64,000 bases of DNA from assembly GCF_017313765.1 (NCBI RefSeq), contig NZ_JAFLNC010000001.1, forward strand, positions 620,001 through 684,000, given 5' to 3'. How positions within the stretch are numbered: the first letter of the stretch is position 1; each line of letters starts with the position of its first letter. The notes beneath the pieces are model-generated. The model was not told where the DNA came from. It made no database searches and saw only the letters and a list, made by a program, of their open reading frames with translations. This DNA is from Sneathiella sedimenti. Its GTDB lineage: Bacteria; Pseudomonadota; Alphaproteobacteria; Sneathiellales; Sneathiellaceae. The position numbers and the translations under genes were made by a program. Positions 17,409 through 26,764 of the stretch are shown here, one piece after another.

Positions 17409-20099
17409 ATGACTGAGACAAATGACAAGGATGGGCGTAAGGCGCTTAGCCTGAATAAACCGTTAGAAGCGAAAAAGTCTGCTGGCGGCAATAGTCAGGT
17501 CCGTCAGAGCTTTACCCATGGCCGCTCCAAGACGGTGCAGGTGGAAGTGCGGAAAAAGCGCAGCACCCTTGGCCTTGGTAACCAGAAACCCGCTGTGGCC
17601 AAACCTGCTGCGCCGACGGCCGCGAAGAATACTCTTCATGTGGCGAAACCTGCGCCGGGCAAGAAAAAATCCGCCGATACGCCAAAATCCAGCGCCTCGA
17701 AAGAGACGGCAGATTTTCTGACAAACGACGAGAAAGCAGCGCGCATGGCGGCGCTTGAACTTGCCCGTGAGCAATCCTTGCGCGATGCAGCGGAGCGAAA
17801 GGCCCGCGAGGAAGCCGAAGCCAAAGAGAACGCGCTAAAAGCAGCCGAAGAGCCCCAAACCGAGGACGACTCAGCGAATGAGGCGGAAGCTTCTGCCGAA
17901 CCCGTTAAAAAGCCGAAACGTCGCTCCCCTGAAGAAAGACGACGTGCCGAAGAAGAAGAGGCCCGGCGGTTGTTGGAAGAGGCAAATGTGACAAAAAATG
18001 CGCAGGTTGCCGTCCATCGCGAGAAAGTCAAGTCATCTGCGAAGGATGAAGAGATTCGGCGTGAAGCGAAGGCACCACCACCTCGCAATTTGCGGACTGT
18101 TGAAGGGGATGCCCCGGCGGGCAATGATCTCGCCGGCGGACGCAAGAAAACGACGAAGAACGCACGTGGCGGCGAAGAACGTCCCACGCCCACCCGCAAG
18201 CCCAATGAGCAACGACGTCGTTCAGGCCGCCTGACCATCGGAGAGGCGCTTGATGATCGCGGACCGAAACAGCGGTCCCTCGCGTCTATCCGTCGTGCCC
18301 GCAAGAAGCAGCAACAAATGGCTGAACCGCCGCAGAAAATTTTCCGCGAAGTCACCATTCCGGAAGTTATCTCCGTGCAGGAACTTGCCAACCGCATGTC
18401 CGAGCGTTCGGTCGATGTCATCAAGGCCTTGATGAAGCTCGGGATTATGGCGACAGCCAACCAGACCATCGATGCCGATACGGCTGAACTGGTCGTTGAT
18501 GAACTTGGCCATAAAGCACGCCGAATTGCCGAGTCCGATGTTGAAATCGGCCTGGGTGGCGAAGAAGAGGATTCTCCCGAGGATCTACAGCCCCGCGCCC
18601 CGGTTGTGGCCGTCATGGGCCATGTGGACCACGGCAAAACATCTCTTCTGGATGCTCTTCGCAAATCTGATGTCGTTTCAGGCGAAGCAGGCGGGATTAC
18701 CCAGCACATTGGCGCGTATCAGGTTACTCTCGCATCCGGCGAGGTCATCACCTTCCTGGATACACCAGGTCATGAGGCCTTTACGGCCATGCGTATGCGC
18801 GGTGCACAGGTCACTGATATAGTTATTCTGGTTGTTGCCGCTGACGACAGCGTGATGCCTCAGACGATTGAGGCCATCAAGCACGCGAAGGCAGCCGGTG
18901 TGCCCATTATCGTCGCCATTAACAAATGCGACAAGCCAGCAGCAGATCCGAACAAGGTGCGGCAGGAATTGCTCCAGCATGAAATCTTCGTCGAGGATAT
19001 GGGCGGCGACGTTCTGGATGTGGAAGTGTCCGCGAAAACCGGTGCCGGCCTGGACAAATTGCAAGAAGCAATTCTTCTGCAGGCTGAAGTGCTGGAACTC
19101 AAGGCGAACGCAAACCGCTCCGCTCATGGTACAGTTGTCGAAGCGAAGCTGGAAACCGGTCGTGGTATGGTTGGCACGGTCCTAGTGAAGCGCGGCACAC
19201 TGCATGTCGGCGACTATTTTGTGATGGGCCCGGCGATGGGCAAGGTTCGCGCTCTGCTCGACTATCGTGGACAAAATGTCCAGGAAGCTGGCCCCTCCGT
19301 CCCGGTCGAGGTTCTGGGTATTCAGGGCACACCAACAGCAGGCGATGATTTCGTTGTCACCGAGACCGAAAGCCAGGCGAAGGAAATCGCCACCTATCGT
19401 CAACGTATGGACAAGGACAAGAAGGTTACGGCAACGGCGCGTGGCACGATCGAACAGATGTTCAGCGCCATCAAGGAAGGCACCGCTGATGAACTGCCGG
19501 TCGTGATCAAGGCGGACGTTCAGGGTTCTGCGGAAGCGATTACCAGCGCCCTTGAAAATCTTGGCACCGATGAAGTTGCGGTGAAGGTACTCTTGTCCGG
19601 TGTTGGCGGTATTACCGAATCCGACGTTTCCCTTGCAACGGCATCGCGGGCGATCATTATCGCCTTCAACACACGCGCCAACAAGCAGGCGCGCGAAGAA
19701 GCCGAAAGCCAGGGCATCGATATCCAGTACTACTCGGTTATCTACAATGTCATCGACGATATGAGGGCAATGCTTTCGGGTATGTTGGCGCCGACCCTGC
19801 GGGAGAACTTCCTCGGCTATGCGGAAATCCGCGAAGTCTTCAATATTTCGAAGGTCGGGAAGATCGGCGGTTGCATGGTTACCGAAGGCAATGTCAAGCG
19901 CGGTTCCAAAGTACGGTTGCTGCGGGATGATGTAGTTATTCACGAAGGAACGCTGTCGACACTCAAGCGCTTCAAGGACGAAGTCAAAGAGGTTAAATCC
20001 GGCATGGAATGCGGAATGGCGTTCGAGAATTATCACGACCTGAAGGTTGGCGATTTCATTGAATGCTTTGAGGTCGAAGAAGTGGCCCGCGAACTCTAG
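17409..20099 (+). CDS. infB: translation initiation factor IF-2
   Basis: 896 residues, ATG two bases after rnpM. The first 300 residues are charged, alanine-, lysine- and glutamate-rich, as usual for proteobacterial IF-2. The GTPase domain has G1 GHVDHGKT at 404-411, G3 DTPGHE at 451-456 and G4 NKCD at 505-508; domains II-IV follow. It brings initiator tRNA to the 30S subunit. Confidence 0.97.
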   Translation: MTETNDKDGRKALSLNKPLEAKKSAGGNSQVRQSFTHGRSKTVQVEVRKKRSTLGLGNQKPAVAKPAAPTAAKNTLHVAKPAPGKKKSADTPKSSASKETADFLTNDEKAARMAALELAREQSLRDAAERKAREEAEAKENALKAAEEPQTEDDSANEAEASAEPVKKPKRRSPEERRRAEEEEARRLLEEANVTKNAQVAVHREKVKSSAKDEEIRREAKAPPPRNLRTVEGDAPAGNDLAGGRKKTTKNARGGEERPTPTRKPNEQRRRSGRLTIGEALDDRGPKQRSLASIRRARKKQQQMAEPPQKIFREVTIPEVISVQELANRMSERSVDVIKALMKLGIMATANQTIDADTAELVVDELGHKARRIAESDVEIGLGGEEEDSPEDLQPRAPVVAVMGHVDHGKTSLLDALRKSDVVSGEAGGITQHIGAYQVTLASGEVITFLDTPGHEAFTAMRMRGAQVTDIVILVVAADDSVMPQTIEAIKHAKAAGVPIIVAINKCDKPAADPNKVRQELLQHEIFVEDMGGDVLDVEVSAKTGAGLDKLQEAILLQAEVLELKANANRSAHGTVVEAKLETGRGMVGTVLVKRGTLHVGDYFVMGPAMGKVRALLDYRGQNVQEAGPSVPVEVLGIQGTPTAGDDFVVTETESQAKEIATYRQRMDKDKKVTATARGTIEQMFSAIKEGTADELPVVIKADVQGSAEAITSALENLGTDEVAVKVLLSGVGGITESDVSLATASRAIIIAFNTRANKQAREEAESQGIDIQYYSVIYNVIDDMRAMLSGMLAPTLRENFLGYAEIREVFNISKVGKIGGCMVTEGNVKRGSKVRLLRDDVVIHEGTLSTLKRFKDEVKEVKSGMECGMAFENYHDLKVGDFIECFEVEEVAREL

Positions 20100-20143
20100 G
20101 GCCCCTTTGAACAGTATCGCGTAAATTCGCGGGAGAATTTCTC

Positions 20144-20533
20144 ATGGCACAGTCGAAACGAGGTCCCAGGACCGCGAGCAAGCGGCAGTTACGCGTTGGC
20201 GAAGAACTTCGTCATGTCATCGCGGAGATTCTCTCGAGGGACCTGATTCACGATCCGGATGTTGCCGGCGCGTCCGTCACGATCTCGGAAGTCAAGCCAA
20301 GCCCGGATATGCGGAATGCCACTGTCTATGTCACCTCGCTTGGCGGGGTGAACGAGGAAGCGGTCATTGCCGGGCTTAACCGAACGGCGGGCGTCATTCA
20401 GGGAGAGATGGGGCGCCAGCTCACCATGAAATTCACACCGCGGCTGGTTTTCAGGAAGGATGACTCCTTCGCATATGGCAGCCATATCGACGAGCTTATT
20501 CGCAAGAACCAGTCTCCAGAAGATTCAAAATAG
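20144..20533 (+). CDS. rbfA: 30S ribosome-binding factor RbfA
   Basis: 129 residues with the KH-like fold: RVGEELRHVIAEIL near the N-terminus, VTISEVKPSPDMRNATVYV in the middle (read as the family core), and LVFRKDDSF near the end. It is a cold-shock/late 30S maturation factor for 16S 5'-end processing. GGGAGAA precedes the ATG. truB follows seven bases after the stop. Confidence 0.95.
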   Translation: MAQSKRGPRTASKRQLRVGEELRHVIAEILSRDLIHDPDVAGASVTISEVKPSPDMRNATVYVTSLGGVNEEAVIAGLNRTAGVIQGEMGRQLTMKFTPRLVFRKDDSFAYGSHIDELIRKNQSPEDSK

Positions 20534-20540
20534 AGTCCTA

Positions 20541-21437
20541 ATGGCACGAAAGCGGCGCGGTCTCCCCATCCATGGATGGCTCAATATTGACAAGGATGCC
20601 GGCCTGAGTTCCGCACAGGTGGTAGGCCGTGTCAAACGGATCACAAATGCGGCCAAGGCTGGTCATGCCGGGACTCTGGATCCCTTCGCAACCGGCATAT
20701 TACCCATCGCACTTGGTGAAGCGACAAAAACAGTCAGTTATATTACTGACGACAGCAAGGACTACCGCTTTACGGTCCGCTGGGGAGAGAAGCGCAATAC
20801 GGATGATATCGAAGGGGCGATCGAGTCAACATCCGACAGACGACCAACCCGCGATGAAATTATGGCAGTACTGCCCGCCTTTACGGGCACTGTTTTGCAG
20901 CGTCCACCCGCCTTTTCGGCAATCAAGATTAACGGAGAGCGCGCCTACAAGCTGGCGCGTGCCGGTGAGGATCTTGATATGCCGGAACGAGTGGTCCATA
21001 TACAGACCTTGGGGTTGAAGGAAATCGTAGATAGCGATCACGCCATTTTCGAAGTGACCTGCGGAAAGGGCACTTATATTCGCTCCCTCGCCCGCGATAT
21101 TGCGGTAAAACTGAAGACTGTTGCGCATTTGTCAGCCCTTCGTCGGATTCGTGTAGGTCCTTTTTTGGAAAAGGATGCGATTTCGCTGGATAAGTTGGCA
21201 AAGCTGTGGCAGTGTCCCGCAGAATTTGTGGGCTTGCTTCCCCTTACGACCGCGCTGGACGACATCCCGGCACTGCCCGTAACGGGACCACAGGCAGAGC
21301 GCTTGCGGCACGGCAATGACGTAGCAGTCCCAAATCAAGCAGACGGTTTTGTCTGTGCAATGGACGGAAACATCCCGATCGGTATCGCGAAAATCGAGGC
21401 TGACCGGTTATTTCCTGTCCGGATTTTTAATATTTGA
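20541..21437 (+). CDS. truB: tRNA pseudouridine(55) synthase TruB
   Basis: 298 residues from ATG 20541 (MARKRRGLPIHGW). A longer frame from 20460 overlaps rbfA and is not supported. Catalytic Asp47 is in GHAGTLDPFATG; YIRSLARDIA and a C-terminal PUA-like part follow. It makes psi55 in the T loop of tRNA. Confidence 0.96.
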   Translation: MARKRRGLPIHGWLNIDKDAGLSSAQVVGRVKRITNAAKAGHAGTLDPFATGILPIALGEATKTVSYITDDSKDYRFTVRWGEKRNTDDIEGAIESTSDRRPTRDEIMAVLPAFTGTVLQRPPAFSAIKINGERAYKLARAGEDLDMPERVVHIQTLGLKEIVDSDHAIFEVTCGKGTYIRSLARDIAVKLKTVAHLSALRRIRVGPFLEKDAISLDKLAKLWQCPAEFVGLLPLTTALDDIPALPVTGPQAERLRHGNDVAVPNQADGFVCAMDGNIPIGIAKIEADRLFPVRIFNI

Positions 21438-21452
21438 ACCTAGGAGAACCCG

Positions 21453-21722
21453 ATGTCGATCACTGCAGAACGTAAAGCAGAGCTGATCAAGGAATATGCG
21501 ACAAAAGAAGGGGACACCGGCTCCCCTGAAGTACAGATTGCCATTTTGACCGAACGGATCGGCAATCTCACGGATCATTTCAAAGAACATAAAGGCGATG
21601 TGCATTCACGCCGCGGACTGCTGAAAATGGTCAGCCGCCGCCGTCGTCTGCTGGATTATTTACGGAAAGTCGAAGAAACGCGTTATCAGGAAACAATCAA
21701 ACGCCTTGGAATTCGTAAATAG
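21453..21722 (+). CDS. rpsO: 30S ribosomal protein S15
   Basis: 89 residues, the exact size of bacterial S15. [15 protein letters not shown] and [20 protein letters not shown] (the 16S-binding helices) are clear. TAGGAGAA precedes the ATG. pnp lies 220 bases downstream, the nearly universal rpsO-pnp pair. Confidence 0.97.
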   Translation: MSITAERKAELIKEYATKEGDTGSPEVQIAILTERIGNLTDHFKEHKGDVHSRRGLLKMVSRRRRLLDYLRKVEETRYQETIKRLGIRK

Positions 21723-21763
21723 AAATAAGATGCGCGGATCTGTCATACGGACCGCACACCCAA

Positions 21764-21811
21764 CAAACGCCGGTGTCTGCCTTGGGCTCGCCCATTGCAC
21801 ATCGGCGTTTG
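21764..21811 (+). promoter_or_regulatory. long hairpin between rpsO and pnp
   Basis: CAAACGCCGGTGT (21764-21776) pairs with ACATCGGCGTTTG (21799-21811): 13 bp with one G-U pair. The loop holds a second small hairpin GGGC-TC-GCCC. No T run follows directly. In E. coli the pnp leader has an RNase III hairpin used for PNPase autoregulation; this may be the local counterpart, or the rpsO 3' end (inference). Confidence 0.6.
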
Positions 21812-21943
21812 CCGCATTTAGGAAGCCTCGTTTTTCATAAGTGCAAAATTTGAAGCTGATAAAAAGAGAAATAAGGACTGAGGCATAGGGTCTCAGATTA
21901 GGCAGGACGGCATGGGGCTGTTCCTGCGTTGGAAGGAAAAAAA

Positions 21944-24046
21944 ATGTTTGAAGTACATCGCAAGGAAGTGATGTGGGGCGGACGTCCGCTCGTATTGGAA
22001 ACTGGGAAAGTTGCCCGTCAGGCTGACGGCGCAGTTATGATCACTTATGGCGGAACGCAGGTGCTATGTACCGCCGTTGCCGAAAGAAACCAGAAGCCGG
22101 GATTGGATTTCTTCCCGCTGACGGTGAACTATCAGGAAAAAGCTTTTGCCGCCGGCAAGATCCCGGGCGGCTTTTTTAAACGCGAAGGACGCCCGAGCGA
22201 AAAAGAAACGCTCACCTCGCGCTTGATCGACCGGCCCCTGCGCCCGTCTTTCGTAACAGGTTTCAAAAATGAAACACAGGTTATCTGTACTGTTCTCGCC
22301 CACGACATGGAAAATGACCCAGATGTCGTCGCCTTGATCGGCGCTTCTGCGGCACTGACCATCTCCGGCATTCCGTTCCTGGGCCCGGTTGGCGCAGCGC
22401 GTGTTGGCTTTGTCAATGGAGAGTATATCTTGAACCCGGTTGCCACGCAGATGGAGGACACCAAGCTTGACCTCATTATTGCTGGCACATCCGAAGCTGT
22501 TCTGATGATTGAATCAGAGGCTCATGAACTCAGCGAAGAGGAAATGCTGGGCGCGGTCATGTATGGCCACCGGGAAATGCAGACCGTGATCAATGCAATT
22601 ATCGATCTCGCCGAAGTTTGCGCGAAAGAGCCCTGGGACTTTGCCCCACAGGAAACCGATAAGGACCTTGAGGCAAAAGTAAAGAACGCTGCTGAAGCCG
22701 CCCTTATCGACGCTTATAAAGAGCAGGTCAAACAGACACGCTCTGATAAAATTGCGGAAGCGAAGGCAGCTGCTATTGAGGCTCTTGAGGAAGAAGAGCG
22801 TGAGGCCGCAGCCGGTATTCTCAAGAAAATCGAGAAAAAGATTGTTCGTGGCAACATCATCGCGACCGGCGCACGTATTGATGGCCGCGATACCAAGACA
22901 GTTCGTCCCATCATCGCGGAAATTGGTTCCCTGCCGCGTAGTCATGGATCAGCCCTGTTCACCCGCGGTGAGACTCAGGCTCTTGTAGTGGCCACACTCG
23001 GCACCGGACAGGATGAGCAGATCGTGGATGCGCTCGAAGGCGAATATCGCGAAAACTTCATGCTGCATTATAACTTCCCGCCCTATTCGGTCGGCGAAGT
23101 TGGCCGCATCGGCTTCACGGGTCGTCGCGAAGTCGGTCATGGCAAGCTTGCCTGGCGGGCAATCCATCCTCTACTGCCGGCCAAGGACAAATTTCCATAC
23201 ACCTTACGGGTAGTCTCCGAGGTAACCGAATCCAACGGTTCTTCCTCTATGGCGACTGTTTGCGGGACGTCCCTTGCCCTTATGGATGCCGGTGTTCCAC
23301 TGGACCGTCCGGTTGCAGGTATTGCGATGGGTCTCATCCTGGAAGAAGACGGCAAGTTTGCCGTTCTTTCTGATATTCTTGGTGATGAAGACCATCTCGG
23401 TGACATGGACTTCAAGGTTGCGGGTACCGATAAAGGTATCACTTCCCTGCAGATGGACATCAAGATTTCCGGCATTACGGAAGAAATCATGCGCATTGCC
23501 CTCGCACAGGCTACTGAAGGCCGCTTGCATATCCTGAAAGAGATGGGCAAAGCGATCGACAGTGCACGCGATGGCGTTCGTGAAGGTGCACCGCGGATCA
23601 CGCAGTTGCAGGTTCATAAGGACAAAATCCGCGATATCATTGGTACTGGCGGTAAAGTAATCCGGGAAATCTGCGAAGTTACCGGCGCGAAAATCGACAT
23701 TGAAGATGACGGTACGGTCAAGGTGGCGGCGACAACGGCGGAAAGCGCCGATGCGGCGATCAACTGGATCAAATCCATTGTTGATGATCCGGAAGTCGGT
23801 GTAACCTACACAGGCAAAGTCGTTAAAGTCGTTGATTTTGGCGCTTTCGTGAATTTCTTCGGCAACCGGGATGGCCTTGTCCATATTTCCGAACTGGCGC
23901 CGCAACGCGTTGGCAAGGTTACTGACATCGTCAACGAAGGGGACGAAGTCCGCGTGAAGGTTCTGGAGATAGACGGCCGCGGGAAAGTACGTCTTTCCAT
24001 GAAGGCCGTTCTTGCGGACGAAGAAAAGGCAGCAGCGGAGGAATAA
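21944..24046 (+). CDS. pnp: polyribonucleotide nucleotidyltransferase
   Basis: 700 residues from ATG 21944 (GGAAGGA at 21931-21937). Two RNase PH domains with an all-helical linker, then KH ([12 protein letters not shown], about 560-600) and S1 (about 615-690, [21 protein letters not shown], read in parts). It degrades RNA phosphorolytically and is part of the degradosome. The second RNase PH core (FTRGETQAL) is intact. Confidence 0.97.
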   Translation: MFEVHRKEVMWGGRPLVLETGKVARQADGAVMITYGGTQVLCTAVAERNQKPGLDFFPLTVNYQEKAFAAGKIPGGFFKREGRPSEKETLTSRLIDRPLRPSFVTGFKNETQVICTVLAHDMENDPDVVALIGASAALTISGIPFLGPVGAARVGFVNGEYILNPVATQMEDTKLDLIIAGTSEAVLMIESEAHELSEEEMLGAVMYGHREMQTVINAIIDLAEVCAKEPWDFAPQETDKDLEAKVKNAAEAALIDAYKEQVKQTRSDKIAEAKAAAIEALEEEEREAAAGILKKIEKKIVRGNIIATGARIDGRDTKTVRPIIAEIGSLPRSHGSALFTRGETQALVVATLGTGQDEQIVDALEGEYRENFMLHYNFPPYSVGEVGRIGFTGRREVGHGKLAWRAIHPLLPAKDKFPYTLRVVSEVTESNGSSSMATVCGTSLALMDAGVPLDRPVAGIAMGLILEEDGKFAVLSDILGDEDHLGDMDFKVAGTDKGITSLQMDIKISGITEEIMRIALAQATEGRLHILKEMGKAIDSARDGVREGAPRITQLQVHKDKIRDIIGTGGKVIREICEVTGAKIDIEDDGTVKVAATTAESADAAINWIKSIVDDPEVGVTYTGKVVKVVDFGAFVNFFGNRDGLVHISELAPQRVGKVTDIVNEGDEVRVKVLEIDGRGKVRLSMKAVLADEEKAAAEE

Positions 24047-24073
24047 AGCTCCAACGCCAGCTATATTCGAGAT

Positions 24074-24115
24074 CGAGGGCGGAGCGGACACAATAGTCCG
24101 GCCGCCCTCGTTTTT
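24074..24115 (+). terminator. intrinsic terminator after pnp
   Basis: CGAGGGCGG (24074-24082) pairs with CCGCCCTCG (24102-24110), with an inner GGAC/GTCC-like helix, followed by TTTTT (24111-24115). It ends the rimP-to-pnp transcription block 28 bases after the pnp stop. Confidence 0.88.
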
Positions 24116-24193
24116 AGATGTCTCTTGATGCTTGGACCGCCATGCTCTAAGTGTTAGGTTAGTGCTTAAGTTTGCAGTCATAGGAATTGTCTC

Positions 24194-25594
24194 GTGAAGC
24201 CGTTAAATTCGATTATTATGTCCGGCAAGGAAGTTCTTCCTCTCATCGAGGGGGGGAAGGGTATTGCTGTTTCATCGGGCCAGAGTTCTGGCGCTTGGGC
24301 GGCTGCCGGTGGCGTCGCGACATTTTCCGGCGTTAATGCCGATAGCTTTGACGATAATGGCAATATTATCCCGCAGATCTATCATGGTCGTACTCGGCGT
24401 GACCGGCATGAAGAGCTGGTCGCTTACGGCATACAGGGCGGGATAACCCAGGCCCAGATCGCCCATGAACTTGCAGGCGGCGAAGGCCGTATTCACATGA
24501 ATGTACTTTGGGAAATGGGCGGCGCGGAGCGAATTCTCCATGGCGTCCTCGAGGGAACCAAGGGTCTTATACACGGGATCACCTGTGGAGCAGGCATGCC
24601 CTACCGGATTGCGCAGATCGCCGCAGACTATAAAGTGCACTACTACCCGATTATTTCTTCGGCACGCGCCTTCCGTGCGCTGTGGAAACGGGCTTATCAC
24701 AAATTCTCTGACTGGCTCGGCGGCGTCGTTTATGAAGACCCGTGGCTTGCTGGTGGGCATAACGGTCTCAGCAACAGCGAAAATCCATTAGTTCCAGAGG
24801 ATCCCTACCCTCGTGTGGCGGATTTACGGAAATTGATGAATGAAATCGGCCTCAATAACGTGCCCATTATCATGGCCGGCGGGGTCTGGCATGTCGAGGA
24901 ATGGGAGCATTGGCTGGATAATCCGGAAATTGGACCGATCGCGTTCCAGTTTGGCACCCGGCCGCTGTTGACGAAAGAGAGCCCGATTTCCGACGCCTGG
25001 AAGAAAAAGCTCGGAACTCTGAAAAAGGGTGACGTATTTCTCAATAAATTCAGCCCGACGGGGTTCTGGTCATCTGCAGTCCGTAACGATTTCCTGGACG
25101 AGCTAAAAGCCCGTTCCGAACGTCAGGTTGCGTTTTCCAATGAGCCGGTAGGTGCGCATAACACGTCGTTTGGTATTGGCGCGCGCAAGCGAGAGGTTTA
25201 TCTGACGGCAGATGACAAGGCCCGCGCAGAAAAATGGGTCGCGGAAGGCTATACCGAGGGGTTAAAAACGCCAGATTCGACACTCATTTTCGTATCGCCC
25301 GGAAAAATGGCTGAAATCCGTAAGGATCAGATTGACTGTATGGGCTGCCTCTCTCAATGCTCCTTCTCCAACTGGGCGGAAGGGGAAAAAGGCAATACAG
25401 GGCGTAAAGCCGATCCGAGAAGCTTCTGTATTCAGAAAACCCTGCAGGATGTGATTCATTCCGAAGCGAATATAGAGAATAACCTCATGTTTGCCGGACA
25501 TGGTGCGTATCGCTTTGCCACCGATCCATTCTATGCAAATGGCTTTATCCCAACGGTAAAGCAGCTTGTAGATCGGATAATGACAGGAAAATAG
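24194..25594 (+). CDS. NAD(P)H-dependent flavin oxidoreductase (nitronate monooxygenase/2-nitropropane dioxygenase family)
   Basis: 466 residues, GTG start. TIM-barrel FMN protein of the NMO/YrpB type: GGVATFSGVNADSF, GITCGAGMPYRIA and IIMAGGVWHVEEWEHW segments. It is about 100 residues longer than typical nitronate monooxygenases. The C-terminal part holds CMGCLSQC (about 386-393), which could bind metal or a cluster. Substrate unknown; nitroalkanes or quinones are possible. No clear operon partner; irr follows 108 bases on. Confidence 0.82.
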   Translation: MKPLNSIIMSGKEVLPLIEGGKGIAVSSGQSSGAWAAAGGVATFSGVNADSFDDNGNIIPQIYHGRTRRDRHEELVAYGIQGGITQAQIAHELAGGEGRIHMNVLWEMGGAERILHGVLEGTKGLIHGITCGAGMPYRIAQIAADYKVHYYPIISSARAFRALWKRAYHKFSDWLGGVVYEDPWLAGGHNGLSNSENPLVPEDPYPRVADLRKLMNEIGLNNVPIIMAGGVWHVEEWEHWLDNPEIGPIAFQFGTRPLLTKESPISDAWKKKLGTLKKGDVFLNKFSPTGFWSSAVRNDFLDELKARSERQVAFSNEPVGAHNTSFGIGARKREVYLTADDKARAEKWVAEGYTEGLKTPDSTLIFVSPGKMAEIRKDQIDCMGCLSQCSFSNWAEGEKGNTGRKADPRSFCIQKTLQDVIHSEANIENNLMFAGHGAYRFATDPFYANGFIPTVKQLVDRIMTGK

Positions 25595-25661
25595 CCAAAA
25601 ATCGCGGAAACATACAGTTGCAGATTTGAATTATTAAAATAAGTACTATATATTTGGGAAA

Positions 25662-25680
25662 GCTCTTCAATGGGAAGAGC
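25662..25680 (+). promoter_or_regulatory. hairpin in the irr leader
   Basis: GCTCTTC (25662-25668), loop AATGG, GAAGAGC (25674-25680): a perfect 7-bp hairpin 22 bases before the irr start. No T tract follows. It may affect irr mRNA stability or translation (inference). Confidence 0.4.
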
Positions 25681-25702
25681 GAAGACATATAGAGTATAGC
25701 CA

Positions 25703-26122
25703 ATGGTGCATTCTGAATTAGTGGATTTGGAGACAAAACTGAGAGATGCTCAGTTGCGGCCCACCAAACAGCGTCTGGCGTTAGCGCAGTTGTTATTTTC
25801 CGATGGCAATCGTCACATCACGGCAGAGCGTTTACATAGCGACGCCATGGAAGCAGGTGTCGCGATTTCCCTTGCCACTATTTACAATAATCTGCATCAG
25901 TTTACGACCGCGGGCCTCCTGAGAGAAGTTGTCGTGGATGCAAGCCGTTCCTATTTCGACACGAACGTCGCGCCCCATCATCATTTCTTTCACGAGCAAT
26001 CCGGTACGCTGGAAGATATTGCCACAAGCGATCTGACAGTTGACAATATTCCGCCGCTCCCCGAAGGGACTGAAATTAGCAGTGTCGACGTGATTGTGCG
26101 CGTAAACTCGGTTCGCGGCTAA
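25703..26122 (+). CDS. irr: iron response regulator Irr (Fur family)
   Basis: 139 residues. Fur-type winged helix (20-75, ISLATIYNNLHQF as recognition helix). The HHHFFHE motif (92-98) is the hallmark of Irr, which senses heme status instead of free iron in Rhizobiales, Rhodobacterales and relatives. No N-terminal heme-regulatory Cys-Pro motif is seen, so it is closer to the Rhizobium leguminosarum type than Bradyrhizobium. An Irr-box-like site is located directly downstream of the gene, before rubrerythrin. Confidence 0.9.
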   Translation: MVHSELVDLETKLRDAQLRPTKQRLALAQLLFSDGNRHITAERLHSDAMEAGVAISLATIYNNLHQFTTAGLLREVVVDASRSYFDTNVAPHHHFFHEQSGTLEDIATSDLTVDNIPPLPEGTEISSVDVIVRVNSVRG

Positions 26123-26151
26123 CTTCATCCGGCTTTGGCAACAATTTCTTC

Positions 26152-26168
26152 TTTAGAAGAATTCTAGT
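26152..26168. promoter_or_regulatory. Irr-box (ICE)-like operator
   Basis: TTTAGAA-GAA-TTCTAGT is a dyad differing in two end positions from the Irr-box/ICE form TTTAGAA-N3-TTCTAAA. It is four bases upstream of the -35 of the rubrerythrin promoter. With irr adjacent, control by Irr is likely. A site upstream of -35 fits activation under low iron/heme more than simple blocking, though overlap with -35 contacts could repress. Confidence 0.65.
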
Positions 26169-26171
26169 TTA

Positions 26172-26200
26172 TTGACAGTCGTTTTCTCGGGACCTATATT
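26172..26200 (+). promoter_or_regulatory. near-consensus housekeeping promoter of the rubrerythrin gene
   Basis: TTGACA (26172-26177) and TATATT (26195-26200) with a 17-base spacer. Transcription would start near 26207, leaving a leader of about 57 bases with AGGAGGA (26253-26259) before the ATG at 26264. Confidence 0.75.
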
Positions 26201-26263
26201 ATTTTGGTAATCCTGTTCTGTCTTGAACAGACTTCATCCAAAATTTCATTCCAGGAGGACTTC

Positions 26264-26683
26264 ATGTCTCTAGCGGGAAGCAAAACCGAACAAAATCTGA
26301 AAGATGCCTTTGCAGGTGAATCCCAGGCAAACCGCCGCTATCTTTATTTCGCGCAGAAAGCGGACGTCGAAGGATACAACGATGTTGCAACGGTTTTTCG
26401 CTCCACAGCGGAAGGTGAAACCGGTCATGCGCACGGTCATCTGGAATATCTTGAAGAAGTAGGTGATCCGGCAACCGGACTGCCGATCGGCGGCACTGCC
26501 GACAACCTCAAGGCTGCTGTGGCTGGTGAAACGCACGAATACACCGATATGTACCCGGGCATGGCAAAGACCGCCCGTGAAGAGGGTCATGACGAGATTG
26601 CTGACTGGTTCGAAACACTCGCAAAGGCCGAAAAAAGCCACGCGGGCCGTTTCCAGAAAGCCCTCGACAATCTAGACGACTAA
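26264..26683 (+). CDS. rubrerythrin-family ferritin-like diiron protein
   Basis: 139 residues from ATG 26264. Two helix pairs give diiron ligands Glu19, Glu52-x2-His55, Glu89, Glu92 and Glu123-x2-His126. The C-terminal rubredoxin domain of classical rubrerythrin is absent, so electrons must come from another protein. Rubrerythrins reduce hydrogen peroxide or store iron. The following Fe-S gene is a candidate partner. An Irr-box-like site and a strong promoter lie upstream. Confidence 0.92.
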   Translation: MSLAGSKTEQNLKDAFAGESQANRRYLYFAQKADVEGYNDVATVFRSTAEGETGHAHGHLEYLEEVGDPATGLPIGGTADNLKAAVAGETHEYTDMYPGMAKTAREEGHDEIADWFETLAKAEKSHAGRFQKALDNLDD

Positions 26684-26705
26684 TCCGGCTTTTGGATCAC
26701 ATTAC

Positions 26706-26733
26706 GGGGTAGCGGATATAAATTCGCTACCCC
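26706..26733 (+). promoter_or_regulatory. hairpin between rubrerythrin and the Fe-S protein gene
   Basis: GGGGTAGCG (26706-26714) and CGCTACCCC (26725-26733) form a perfect 9-bp stem, followed by TTCGTCT, not a T run. Probably a processing or 3'-stabilising hairpin that lets rubrerythrin be expressed above the downstream genes (inference), or a weak terminator. Confidence 0.55.
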
Positions 26734-26764
26734 TTCGTCTCTCACCTACATTCAGGGGAATATT

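Noticed and set aside
17636-18709. 357-residue minus-strand frame inside infB
   Set aside because: Antisense shadow of the Lys/Ala/Glu-rich IF-2 N-terminus; no family features and no ribosome site.
23204-24181. 325-residue minus-strand frame
   Set aside because: Shadow of pnp; also runs through the pnp terminator.
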